From contig BAAHQB010000001.1 in assembly GCA_054601695.1 (NCBI GenBank), positions 372,001 to 436,000 on the forward strand: a DNA stretch of 64,000 bases, read 5' to 3'. This DNA is from Amorphochlora amoebiformis. Lineage: Eukaryota > Cercozoa > Chlorarachniophyceae. Below the pieces are notes generated by a model. That model did not search any database, was not told the origin of the DNA, and saw only the letters and a list, made by a program, of their open reading frames with translations. Position numbers and translations under genes: made by a program. This document shows positions 1 through 64,000 of this stretch, piece after piece; position 1 is the first letter of the stretch, and every line of letters begins with the position of its first letter.

Positions 1-539
1 GTATTATAAGCTTGAAATCTCAGAGAGAGGGTAGAGACAGACAGAGAGATATTACTCATATTTATACAAGTGAGAGGGAAGGCGCGCTCGTTAACCAAAA
101 AAAACACAAGAAAAAAAATGTTCCGACGGGAAATAAAATACTAGGGAAAAGTAAAAGTTTGTTAACTGGTGTGATTTCTGGGAAAACACCCAATTCTGGC
201 CCAAGTTGTTAATTGGTGTGATTTTTGGGAAAAACACCTAATTCTCCCCCAAGGTTAATTGGTGTGATTTTTGGGAAAAACACATAATTCTGGCCCAGGA
301 AGCCATGTCTAAGTCGATGGTGTATTTTCGCCATCCGGTTTTTTGTCGGTATCTGTTGTATTGTATATATATATATATATGTATATATATGTATATATAT
401 CGGGATCTTTACATTTTACGTATATTGCCATACAAATTCATTTTTACGTATATACACATATGTTTGTACCTAAAAATAACATCTAAATACACTCAGACAC
501 ACATACATATATGTATATATATATGTATAACATATATGT

Positions 540-588
<49 letters not shown>

Positions 589-589
589 A

Positions 590-639
<50 letters not shown>

Positions 640-737
640 CGTACATTAATACCAACGTGCATGTCTATGAAAGTACATTATGTGTGTATACACATATTAT
701 ATATATATATATATATGTATATATAATATATATATAC

Positions 738-821
<84 letters not shown>

Positions 822-1087
822 GTTCATGTCTACGAAAACACAACTTTAATATACCTTTTCCATATATATGCACACATACGTACATATATATATATATATA
901 TATATATACTTACATTCATTAATACCAACACACATACCTAGGAAAAATTAAATTCATTCTGAAAAGTACATAACTTTTAAGATAACTTTTGCTTACATAT
1001 GTATACAAATACACGTATAATATATATGTATATATATATATAGATAAAAAATAGATACATATATATATATATATATATATATACCTT
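1..1087. repeat. Region downstream of Twinkle: 46-base tandem repeat, then TA and CA microsatellites
   Basis: Three tandem units of about 46 bases at 161-300 share the core GTGTGATTTNTGGGAAAA and CACNNAATTCT. From 365 on the sequence is (TA)n with a CA tract near 738-772. No gene is recognised here. Confidence 0.8.
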
Positions 1088-24016
<22,929 letters not shown>

Positions 24017-24731
24017 GCCGTGACGCAATTTGCCCAGGATATTCTCTTGTGGAAGACTTTAGGACGGTTTACGTAGAAACAGCCACCATATCCCGATAGA
24101 ATCAGGATAAAGACGATGAATGAGGGGATACAGAGGTAGAAGAGAGGGGGGGGGGTGAGACACGCGAGGTTGTTGTGAAGCGCCCGCTGGAGAGATGCTC
24201 CCGACAGGGTGCTGGAGGAGCGAGAAATTGAATTCTGTAAACCTTTAATAGTAGTTTAACTTTACCACCTTTTAGTTTTGTAGAAATGATATAAGTACAT
24301 ATCAATGTATTGTTATCTACATATAAATATATCAATATGCTACATATCAAATTCCAATATTTTTATTTTAATAACCCGAAAGGTTAAAAGAATATAAAAA
24401 TATAAATCGGCTTGAATTATCCGCTCTCATATCGCCGAGACAGCCAAAGGTCGGACTGACGACTTCGAGGTGTCATAAACGTCTCATTATCAAATGAAAA
24501 CATACCAAAAAAAGGGGGGGGGGGAGAATAACTGTGTGTAAAAAGAGGTCGAGAGAATAAATATTAATTTTTCGTCCGGAAATGTAAGATTACGCGCGAA
24601 ATATTCGCAAGAACATACGGCCAGCAAGCGGAAATCGTTCTTTGTCGACACTGGTCGTGTATGAACCCCGCGCGCATTATTATTCGTTACGTTGTTAATA
24701 TTTCGGGAATTGTTTTTGAGTAGGTGCAAAA
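24017..24731. promoter_or_regulatory. Divergent intergenic region between Twinkle and bystin
   Basis: The two start codons are 715 bases apart and point away from each other, so both promoters must lie here unless untranslated exons extend further. The sequence is unique and nearly free of (TA)n. It has a G run near 24146-24154 and another near 24517-24525. On the minus strand at about 24030-24150 there is an open stretch with a hydrophobic peptide (SFIVFILILSGYGG), ending at a TGA that overlaps the Twinkle ATG. I cannot tell whether it is translated. Confidence 0.6.
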
Positions 24732-45982
<21,251 letters not shown>

Positions 45983-46721
45983 TACATGCCTAGCTATAGA
46001 TGTAGTCAGGTTCAGGTTCTGAGCTCTTCTGAAGATTTTCTAGATTTTGTCGCTAATATTAATACAATCTATTTTTCACTACTATGAATATCGTGTAAAA
46101 GTATTGGGGTTTTTCCAGATTTTGTCGTTATTATATCTAGAATAATAGTAACCTTACTATGCATATCTCAGTAGGAATAGCTATAGACTGAATTGTACGT
46201 AGAGGTAGTATGTAACACCTAGATTTATAATTAATATTGTATCTAGCTAGCGGCCCTAATGATAACCGTATCCATGTACGCCCGGATCTAATTATAATTA
46301 GTAGATTAGTGGCTTGGTGAGCCAAGCATCATATATGCGGCACGGGTGGAAGTTCTAGAAGTTCTAGAAGTTCTAGAAGTTAGGCCGACTACTTACGCTT
46401 CCGATTAAGAGTCATATAATTCAAGTTAAAGTATTAATTAAACATGCGTTCGCGCTGAGTTAATTGAGCGCAGACTATTGCATGTATTTAGACTATAGCT
46501 TTACAATTCACAAATATGTTTAAATTCGATTAAATCAATCCTCAGTTTAATCTAGTTAATATATCATTGATACCGTCGGCCAGCTCTGTGACTTGGGAAA
46601 ATTATAAATCTGACGGATGCTTCCACGAAAGATGGTTATGAATAATTCATGATTTATTATGGCGGGGACGTAGTCCGATAAAAATTGATTATCATTATCC
46701 GGGGCCTGGATATGTGCATGT

Positions 46722-46773
<52 letters not shown>

Positions 46774-46894
46774 CAGAGTGCATATATATACATATATACA
46801 TATATATATATACATGTATATGTAAATAATTCTGTTACATATATATATATCCAGATATATATATATATATATATTATATATATACATAATATGT

Positions 46895-46927
<33 letters not shown>

Positions 46928-46970
46928 GTATACATATATTTATACATATATACATACATACATACATACA

Positions 46971-47011
<41 letters not shown>

Positions 47012-47155
47012 TGTATATATGTGTGTATCGTGTGTGTGTGTACTATCATACACTTACATCATATTTGTATGTGTATATGTATATATGTATATGTGTGTAT
47101 ATATATTATATTTATTGCATATTTTTACATGAATATATGTACATAGATATATATG

Positions 47156-47186
<31 letters not shown>

Positions 47187-47301
47187 GTATGTATATATAT
47201 ATTCATGTAAATATATGCAATAAATACAGTATATATGTATATATGTACATATATGTATATATATGCATGTTATGTAAATGTGTGATAGTATAATACATAT
47301 A

Positions 47302-47343
<42 letters not shown>

Positions 47344-47479
47344 GATATATATATATATACACATGTATAAATATATGTATACTTGTATATAAATTATATA
47401 TACACACATATATATATATATATATATTTATATGTATATAATATACATAATATTACATTTTATGCACATTGAAATTGTA

Positions 47480-47510
<31 letters not shown>

Positions 47511-47653
47511 TTAAAACATATATATACACATGTATTAAAATCATATACCTTTATTTACCCGCTCCCATATTCTCCGTACTTTCTCCTTTTAATCCAGCAA
47601 TACATGTATAAATATTCAGATATTCAGATTTTACATTTGTACACTTCATATAT

Positions 47654-47687
<34 letters not shown>

Positions 47688-47702
47688 TATAAACATAAAT
47701 AT

Positions 47703-47773
<71 letters not shown>

Positions 47774-48143
47774 AATAATATGCATTCTTATATATATATG
47801 TGTGTGTTATATGTATAAATATGTATATATAAAATAACAAATGGATATATTACATACATACATACATGTACATGATACATGTGTATATATATGTGTATGT
47901 GTACATACATACACACACACAATACATATATACACATACACATATACATATACAACATATACACATACATATACACACATGTATATATACATATATATAT
48001 ATATAATACACACATATATATATATATATACATATGCATACACACATACACATCCACCCACTTTCATACATAATTCCAAAACAACCTTAGAATTCTAAAC
48101 CCCCTCCCCATAACCCGCAAATTCCCCCGGCGACAGCCTTTCT
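45983..48143. other. Intergenic region between convergent bystin and membrane gene A
   Basis: Unique, moderately AT-rich sequence up to about 46730, then TA/CA/ATAC repeats to about 48050. Three tandem GTTCTAGAA units lie at 46352-46378. Two related stretches near 46035-46090 and 46115-46165 share the core AGATTTTGTCGNTA. I see no gene here. Confidence 0.6.
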
Positions 48144-48585
48144 TCATCCGCCCGCCCGGTAGCGCTTTTTTCTCGAAAATCTCCTTCGAGAACCATTCTC
48201 GACGTTACAGACTGAGTCCGAGAAGGGCTCATAACCTGACCAACTGGGACCTTCGCAAACGGGAAAACTCGGCGTGACACGGGGGCGTGTAGCGAGGAGA
48301 CTTGAAAGCGATGACTCGCGCCGAGGAGGGTTGATGATTTGGAGAATTTGCGCTCGAGGCGGTTTGGGCTGTTGGGGCTGGGGGGGTTTTGTTGGGGTGA
48401 TATGTGGAATGAATATATGGATATGAATATATATAATATGTGTGTATGCGTGTAAATATGTAGAAAATGAGTTTATTTATATGATTAAGTATATTTGTGT
48501 GTGTATATATATATATCTATACGTATATGTACATATATATTTAGACATATGTATGCACATTTATGTATATAATATATATACACAT

Positions 48586-48641
<56 letters not shown>

Positions 48642-48746
48642 AATACCGTGATAACTTTAATCTATCTTTGGATAAGCACTTTGAGACCTATGCATAGTAT
48701 ATACTCTTATATATATAAATATGGATATATGTATATATATATAATT

Positions 48747-48824
<78 letters not shown>

Positions 48825-48845
48825 ATATGTATAAATATATATATA

Positions 48846-48885
<40 letters not shown>

Positions 48886-48936
48886 GATATATGTATATAT
48901 GTATATATGTAAATGTATATGTAAATATATACATAC

Positions 48937-49026
<90 letters not shown>

Positions 49027-49079
49027 GTATACACATATGTATACAAATACGTATAGTCCTTTCCATTGTATTTATACAT

Positions 49080-49128
<49 letters not shown>

Positions 49129-49153
49129 AGTATATACACACACATACATATAT

Positions 49154-49191
<38 letters not shown>

Positions 49192-49200
49192 GATATATGT

Positions 49201-49272
<72 letters not shown>

Positions 49273-49330
49273 GCATATGTACATACGTACGTGCATATAT
49301 GTGATATATACATATATATAGTATATACAT

Positions 49331-49408
<78 letters not shown>

Positions 49409-49617
49409 TACATCTACATATACATAACATTACATGCAAGTTGAATATGCATAGCATATATGCACATGTATCTGTTACATAACATATATATATATATATA
49501 TATAAAATGTAGATGTACTTACATCTCTGTTTATGTGAAATAGAAAAAGGTATAATGTAAATAAGTATATATATATATATTTATATATGTATGTATAGAG
49601 ATACACACACAGATGTA

Positions 49618-49650
<33 letters not shown>

Positions 49651-49652
49651 AA

Positions 49653-49733
<81 letters not shown>

Positions 49734-49742
49734 TAAATATAA

Positions 49743-49800
<58 letters not shown>

Positions 49801-50973
49801 GTATATATATAGATACATATATCACGTACATAAACCACCGCTACATTTATAAAGACATAAAGAACCCTAACCCTACCCATATATCTTAACTCTAACCTCG
49901 TTTTCCCCATATGAGCTCTCCCCGAACATAATCCATCTAAAGCCCGCAACAACAGCGTTGTACAGGCTCGTCGGTTTCACCCACGAATGGTACATCAGAC
50001 TGTGATAACAACGTTTGAGGAATAGGATAAGAGAGAGAAAATGAAAGAGAGAGAGAGAGAGCGTTGAGATAGATAGATTGATTGATTGAGAGAGACAGCG
50101 AAAGGGAGAGAGTGAAGAGGATGGGAGATAGAGGAACAGAGAAATAGATATAGATAGATATAGAGATAGATAGATATAGAGATAGATAGATATAGATAGA
50201 GAGATAGAAGAGAGAGAGAGAGAGGGCGAGAGGGAGAGAAATATAGATAGATATAGAGATTTATAGATAGATGGAGAGAGGGGAGAGGGGATAGAGAGGA
50301 AGACAGAAAGAGGGTGGGAGAGAGAGGAGATAAATAGATTAGCTAATTGATCAATAGATAGATAGAGAGAGATACATATACACACATTCATGTACATACA
50401 TATCAACAGAACTACACACCTGCACACGTATACCCAATATACATACACACCGCAAGTATCAAACACACTTTTATTGCCGATTAGGGTTAGGGTTAGGGTG
50501 AGGGTTAGGGTTAGGGTACGTATCAACACTTACATTGCCGCGAAGAAAATCGGTGAGTACATGTATATCTCCTGACCATTAAAATCATCCGTCCAGTAAT
50601 ACGTTTCATAATACACGCTGAAACGGTCAGTCCTAAGGATTAGATTCATGATTTTTCATGTTTAGCGTATGATTGTGCTAGTCCAGTTGGTACGCAGATG
50701 GTATGTTATTTCTAGAATTAGGATTGGTTAGGAAAAAGTGCCAACGTTGGTTCCATGAGCTCTGAAATGCCTCCTAATATTGAGATTATTCCCAGTGTAA
50801 ATCCGCCGAGTATGAATACTACGCAGATTTTGATGATTCTTTTCTTGAGATGGAGAAGGTTGGTAATGCTTTCTTCGAGCAGATCCTGGGGTGTGTGTAC
50901 GTGTGCGTGTATCTACATGTATGTAAGGGATTTGTATATATATATATATATATATTTATATGTATATATATAT

Positions 50974-51046
<73 letters not shown>

Positions 51047-51077
51047 CACAGTGTTACACACACACACACATACATAT

Positions 51078-51123
<46 letters not shown>

Positions 51124-51385
51124 AAAATATATTTACTGTTAGAAAGACAATATAAATGGCATAAGAGAAAGCAGTTCGAAGAGGAGATATCGATAACGCG
51201 TTGAAACATCGCCGTACGCACTGTAGATAGCTGGAGATCGCTGGAAATTCCTGATATCCGGTGTACCTGCTAGTAACGGACTTTCAATATTGGAGACAAA
51301 GCGTGACGTCACGCCATGTCACGCTTCCGGAGCTTCTACGAAGATTCTAATCGAGAAGGTTGTAGAACTTTGCGGAGCATATATA

Positions 51386-51417
<32 letters not shown>

Positions 51418-52498
51418 GTATTCATAATATGTTGAGACTGGCTTCTTTCTTACCGGAGTCCTTAGAAAATCTACAATAGACTTATCAACCATCCTTCGGA
51501 CCTGGTCAAAGTACCACAATGCAATCCCGCTAGTGTAGAGCATCATTGTTCCAATGGTAAGTACGTGCTGTTATCAAACATATGAAATCGAATATCAGTA
51601 ACTTGTTTTCTGGTGCATGAAAATCGAGTATCTTGGACGTGCTTTGTGATGCATAGAAAAGTTACGTGTTTCTTAATATGCTGGCTGCTAAAAGGGTTAA
51701 ATCACGCACCAATGATCCAAAAAGGATTTGGTCAGTCCCTACTATCGAGATTGTCATCGTGGTGAACACGACTATGAACACGGAATACGGAACCCAGAGC
51801 AGCACTTGGAGGCGGTTGACGCGAAGATCGAAACGATGGCCAGGGAGACTGCGCGTACATTGATACCAGCTTTAGATATCTGGGTTTAATATAATGTATG
51901 GCAATGGAACGTCACCTTGCCTTTGTGGAGAGTCCGATGGCCAGCTGGATTGCTGGTATAGAAGACAAGGATATTCAAAGGATGACGCAGAATGAAAGTA
52001 TATCAAAGGGCCGAACATGCATTCTATCCCAGCCCGAACTCAACTGGCTAAGGTCCAAGCGTAGATTAGGATAGCGCCAGACAATGAGATGGACAGGATG
52101 AATACACGCCAACTAATCAAATCGCAGATATGTCACATTAGCACAGGTTTTTGGGATCAACTAATAGCTTACGGCATGTTGAATAAGGCGTAGATGGACA
52201 TGAACAAAGAGATGAGGAAGGTCGCGAGGTTGCAGTAACGGATTCGTCGATTGCTTGAGTTCTAGTACAGGATATCACAACTCACATATGTTTGGACATG
52301 TAACGTTAACGGGAAGACTCCGAACATTACCTTGCATCGAGAGGTGAGCTGAATCCCGCTGGCCACCGATAAAATGCTCGTCTGGGTTGAAAATTGGCAA
52401 AGGTTTTTACTAAGAATGTTATGCATAGATGCAGTCGATGAACTCACTAGCGCTATCCTCGCCAGTAGAGACTTGGTCTTATCCGTCTCTCCGACCAT
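48144..52498 (-). CDS. Unrecognised multi-pass membrane protein, copy A (11 exons)
   Basis: Minus-strand exons: 52498-52448, 52381-52331, 52261-52173, 52112-52044, about 51975-51916, 51848-51710, 51567-51454, 50885-50746, 50632-50534, 49999-49897 and 48368-48144 (TGA). The start [17 protein letters not shown] aligns with copies B and C. Hydrophobic segments lie in exons 2-8, about seven in all (for example [18 protein letters not shown] and [18 protein letters not shown]), and suggest a seven-helix-like protein of about 380 residues. The last exon shares RAQIL and VTPS with copy B. Exon 5 has no AG acceptor and a length unlike its paralogues, so this copy may be spliced differently or be decaying. 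I do not recognise the family. Confidence 0.8.
50028..50365. repeat. GA/GATA-rich tract in membrane gene A intron 9
   Basis: Interrupted (GA)n and (GATA)n on the plus strand, so pyrimidine-rich in gene sense and ending close to the exon 10 acceptor. A short TTAGGG patch lies at 50483-50517 beside the exon 9 donor. Confidence 0.85.
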
Positions 52499-53008
52499 CT
52501 CCCCGTCCCTCCTTGTTGAGCACCCCCGGTTCTGTCCGTTTTAGTGACGAATTCGGCTACGATTCAGGGCTTAATTTAGAGGATTCCGGCAAAGATAATA
52601 CCATTGTTTATAAGACAATTTATCCCAAACTCATCCCTCTGTTCGATTGGTTGAATATGCTTCAAATCTATTATTGATTTAATTCGGCGATATACCCTTA
52701 GATACACCACGTAAACTCAGGTCACTCAAGATGACAAATTGGGCTGCGCTAAGTGAGCTTTGTGTTCCTAGGGATTTCAACCAAGAATAAAAACCTCCCT
52801 CTGATATACCCTTCCCCCTTCGTGTGTTTTGTGTTGTTTAGCTAATTATCCCAGAAATAACCCTATTAATATTCGAAACCAAATAAGTAACTGAACTTAT
52901 CCTGAGTGCTCAAAGCAAAGATATTGGTAAAATCACCCAAATATGACCAATATTCATTCAATGTCAATTTTCACCCCGCAAGAGCCAAAACAGTCTTGGC
53001 GGCATCGG
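52499..53008. promoter_or_regulatory. Head-to-head intergenic region of membrane genes A and B
   Basis: The 510 bases between the two start codons are unique and free of TA tracts. The 250 or so bases before copy B (about 52745-53008) are clearly related to those before copy C (about 60630-60875), sharing blocks such as TTTGTGTTC, AAAAATAAAAA..CTCCCTC, GAGTGCTCA, GGTAAAATCACC and TTCATTCAATG. This conservation beyond the coding region suggests a shared promoter, or simply recent duplication. Confidence 0.55.
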
Positions 53009-60624
<7,616 letters not shown>

Positions 60625-60875
60625 AGTCAAAGTCAACCGATTTTGTGTTCCCGGCGGTTTTAGCCAAAAATAAAAATCTCCCTCATATATATATCTCCGT
60701 TTTTTGTGTTTTTTTAGCTGATTTATTCCAAAATTAGGCTTACGAAACCAAAAAGGTAACTGAAATCCTGAGTGCTCATGCAAAAATATCAGGTAAAATC
60801 ACCAAAATCCGACCGATTTTCATTCAATGCCATTTCGCACGGGTCAAGAGGCCGAAAGAGTCTTCGCGGGACGCG
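60625..60875 (+). promoter_or_regulatory. Upstream region of membrane gene C, conserved with gene B
   Basis: Colinear with 52745-53008 over about 250 bases up to the start codon, with scattered substitutions and small indels. Confidence 0.5.
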
Positions 60876-62042
60876 ATGGTCAGAGACACGGATAGATCGA
60901 GATGCATACTCCTGAGGATCGCGCTGGTAAGCGAATCGCCTGCATGCCTACCCCCACCAAGATATGCACAACCTCCGGCTGAAATGTTTGAAATCCAATC
61001 CAGACGAGCGTGCTATTGGTGGCCAGCGTGGTTCAAGTCTCTTGTCGATGCAAGGTTTTCGTGTGTTTTGGTCTGTATTTTGACGCCCTTGCGACCAAAC
61101 TCACTCGGGATTGTGCTGCTTATTTCAGAATCCAAACAAGCGATGGATCCACTACTGTACGCTGGCCACCTTCCTCTGCTGTTTGTTTCTGGGAATCTAC
61201 GCTTTGCTCGACATTCCGTGAGTTTTCAGATGATCGTCTTTTCCTCGCATGATAGCGTCAAACGTTCTTGATCACGCGTGCATATCTATGACAATGACCA
61301 GTTGGCGCGTATTCATCGTGTTCCTCTCGTGTTGCGGAGCCATTTTAGTCTACTCGTGGACCTTAGTCAGTTAAGTTGGGGCCGGGGTGCGTCGGACAGC
61401 ACATTCTGTTAATTTCTGCCCTTTCTAGCTTTATCAGTCTGATGTTCGGTCTTATCCCAGTTATCCAGGTGGCCGTTGGACTCTCCAAAAAATCAGGGTG
61501 AGCTAGCTAGCTCACTGGAGGCTTGGGGTATTCATATCTTATTTGTACATATATACACAGCCTTCCCAGCCAACTTGCAGACCTGCGCGTGAATCGTCTC
61601 AAGAGGCTGCTCTGGATTCCGTGCTCCGCGTTCATGGTCGTATTCTTCGCGTTGACCCTCGCAATAGTATTGACGAACCAAAACTTTTATGGCGGATTGG
61701 TACGTGAGAAGAAAAAATTCCCATCATCAAGCGAGCAGTTCAAAAAAGAAACACGTTACCGATATGCAAGTGTGATCTATCGAGAAACGTGTTACTAACA
61801 GTTGATTTGATGTGTGTTTTTTTTTCAAGCACGCTCTGTCAATTGGGATCATTTCAGGGCATACTACCAGCATTGGGGTGTGGTATTTTAACCGGGTTCG
61901 CGCAATGGTTGATTTGTCTATCGAAGATTTTCTTAAGACGCCGGTAACCAACCATAGTCTGATCGCATATAGTCGGCAATCTCAATTCTAGATTCGTATG
62001 TAGATGTATGTGTTTTATATACTATATATATACATATGTATG

Positions 62043-62078
<36 letters not shown>

Positions 62079-62195
62079 TATATAGATATATATATATGTA
62101 TGTATAAGTAAATAATATATATATATACACACATATATTAATATATATATATATACATGTATATATGCATAGATATAAAACATATATATAGATAT

Positions 62196-62259
<64 letters not shown>

Positions 62260-62318
62260 CGTGTCTTTGCATATACCAATATTTGTATGTACATAGGTAT
62301 CTATGTATACGTATTATG

Positions 62319-62356
<38 letters not shown>

Positions 62357-62357
62357 C

Positions 62358-62405
<48 letters not shown>

Positions 62406-62928
62406 TTCTATATATATATATATATATGTTTATATGCATATGTTACATATATACATGCTAGCACCCACACACACACACAAACACAAAAATCTAAAATAAC
62501 ATTCCCCGCAAAAAAAAATGCTAGGATCTCCTCAAAGAAAGCATCGATAAACTCCGCGAGCTCAGGAGAAGACTCGTTAGACTTTGCGCCGTCTTTAGCA
62601 TAGGAGGGTTCCTGTTGACTATACTAGCCACAGTGGGTGGTACATTAACAATCGTTAGTCCAAGGCAAACGCTGACCCTAACCCTGATCATAACCTATGA
62701 AAGTCGTGTAACCTTCGGAACCGAAGACTGAAAGGACATGAGTCTTGTTATTAACCTAATCTTTAGGCATGAAGTATTTAGTGAGTATTATGAGGAAGCG
62801 TATGCGAGTGATGAGTTCGCTCTGCAGGAGCTGTATGTGTTTTCGCCGATTTTCTTTGGGACAATGTATGTCTTTTAGTGTGTTTGGATGTGTATATATT
62901 GTTGATATATCTGAATATTGCAAGCGTG

Positions 62929-62999
<71 letters not shown>

Positions 63000-63018
63000 T
63001 TATGTACACACACATATG

Positions 63019-63084
<66 letters not shown>

Positions 63085-63525
63085 AACACACACACAGATA
63101 TACATATGTATATATACACATGTAAATATTCACATATTTACACATAGATATAATCCGTTCGATCCTTTCATATCCGTTTCTCCTCTCCTATCCGTTTCTC
63201 CTTTCCTAGCCGTTTCTCCTCTCCTACCCGTTTCTCCTTTCCTAGCCGTTTCTCCTCTTATATTTACGTTTCTCCTCTTGTATCCGTTTCTCCTCTTGTA
63301 TCCGTTTCTCCTCTTATACCTTTTTCTCTCTTAAAACTGTTTCTTTCTCCTTTATATCCGTTTTTCGTCTGTTCTTCTCTCTCCCTCTGGAACTAATTTT
63401 GGGTTTGGTAACAATGTTACTCCAGACTCATGTACCACTCCTGGGTTAAGCCGAGGCGTCTATATCGTATCCTTAAGGGTATATGCGCATGGATTATGCT
63501 TCGGGGTCCTTGCGAATTCGATGAG
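60876..63525 (+). CDS. Unrecognised multi-pass membrane protein, copy C (3' end beyond window)
   Basis: Exons: 60876-60926, 61004-61054, 61129-61217, 61302-61370, 61429-61497, 61561-61699, 61830-61943, 62525-62664, 62767-62865 and 63426-63525. This gives 307 residues; the homologue of the last exon should lie past 64000. It starts [17 protein letters not shown] and is very close to copy B (exon 3 is nearly identical), so B and C are a recent duplication. Exon lengths equal those of B except exon 5, which is 15 bases longer. Introns 4 (CAG/TTAAGT) and 8 (AAG/GCAAAC) share the non-canonical donors of copy B. Confidence 0.85.
63150..63370 (+). repeat. Minisatellite TNTCCGTTTCTCCTCTC in intron 9 of gene C
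   Basis: About ten units of 16-19 bases, pyrimidine-rich, close upstream of the exon 10 acceptor at 63425. Copy B lacks it at the same place, so it expanded after the duplication. Confidence 0.88.
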
Positions 63526-63537
63526 GTTGTATATGTG

Positions 63538-63588
<51 letters not shown>

Positions 63589-63605
63589 GGTTTTGTATAT
63601 ATATA

Positions 63606-63650
<45 letters not shown>

Positions 63651-63654
63651 CAAA

Positions 63655-64000
63655 AATACATTTAGATACAACAAGTATATATTTTATAAATATATGTATG
63701 TATATAGCAATGTACATGTAATACATTTTATAAATATATGTATGTATATAGCAATGTACACATAATATACTTATAAACATATGTATTTATATAGCAATGT
63801 ACATAGTATATTTTATAAATATATGTATGTATATAGCAATGTACATATATATATATATATATATATTTACGAGATAGTGTTCTGGTAACATGTTAAAACT
63901 TAAGAATACTCATATAGCAATGTACGTAATATATATTTACGAGATAGTGCTCTGGTAGCATGTTAAAAGTTAAAAATACTCGAAGCATACAGTTCTCTAC
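63655..64000. repeat. 45-base and 70-base tandem repeats at the window end
   Basis: Four or five units containing TATGTATATAGCAATGTACA lie at 63687-63850. Two longer units containing TTTACGAGATAGTG and TAACATGTTAAAA follow at about 63866 and 63939. They lie in what should be intron 10 of gene C. Confidence 0.85.

Noticed and set aside
48095-48280. Minus-strand frame starting [11 protein letters not shown] as a separate small gene
   Set aside because: It overlaps the phase 0 last exon of membrane gene A in another frame and shows weaker similarity to copy B.

Overview
This window is nuclear DNA from an extremely intron-rich eukaryote, most likely a protist. Coding sequence is a few percent of the total. 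Exons are short (16 to 256 bases) and sit in introns built from (TA)n microsatellites, CT/GA tracts, interstitial TTAGGG/CCCTAA blocks and small tandem repeats. Stop codons behave as in the standard code. TTAGGG-type repeats and a Twinkle gene (a family generally missing from fungi and trypanosomatids) limit the lineage, but I cannot name the organism.

Layout. (1) About 1.09-24.02 kb, minus strand: a 34-exon gene for Twinkle, the mitochondrial T7 gp4-like replicative DNA helicase, predicted at about 912 residues. (2) 24.02-24.73 kb: a 715-base divergent intergenic region. (3) 24.73-45.98 kb, plus strand: a 23-exon gene for bystin/Enp1, the 40S ribosome biogenesis factor, 421 residues. (4) 46.0-48.1 kb: intergenic. 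(5) 48.1-64 kb: three copies of one 11-exon family encoding an unrecognised multi-pass membrane protein. One copy is on the minus strand (48.14-52.50), one on the plus strand (53.01-57.90), and a third plus-strand copy (60.88 onward) runs off the window end. The first two are head to head.

I assembled both conserved genes by reading exons by eye. Nearly every exon pair agrees in splice phase, and the joined proteins follow the family order from end to end. Three Twinkle boundaries lack canonical acceptor or end evidence and are flagged.

The most unusual feature is structural. At least 18 exons are accompanied by tandem partial copies of one exon edge together with its splice site, each copy embedded in (TA)n. 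The extreme case is bystin intron 6, with 22 diverged copies of the 3' end of exon 6 plus its GT donor. A second theme is telomere-type repeat abutting splice sites, with variant repeat units supplying the AG acceptors. A roughly 45-base non-telomeric island recurs in three separate telomeric blocks, in two different genes.
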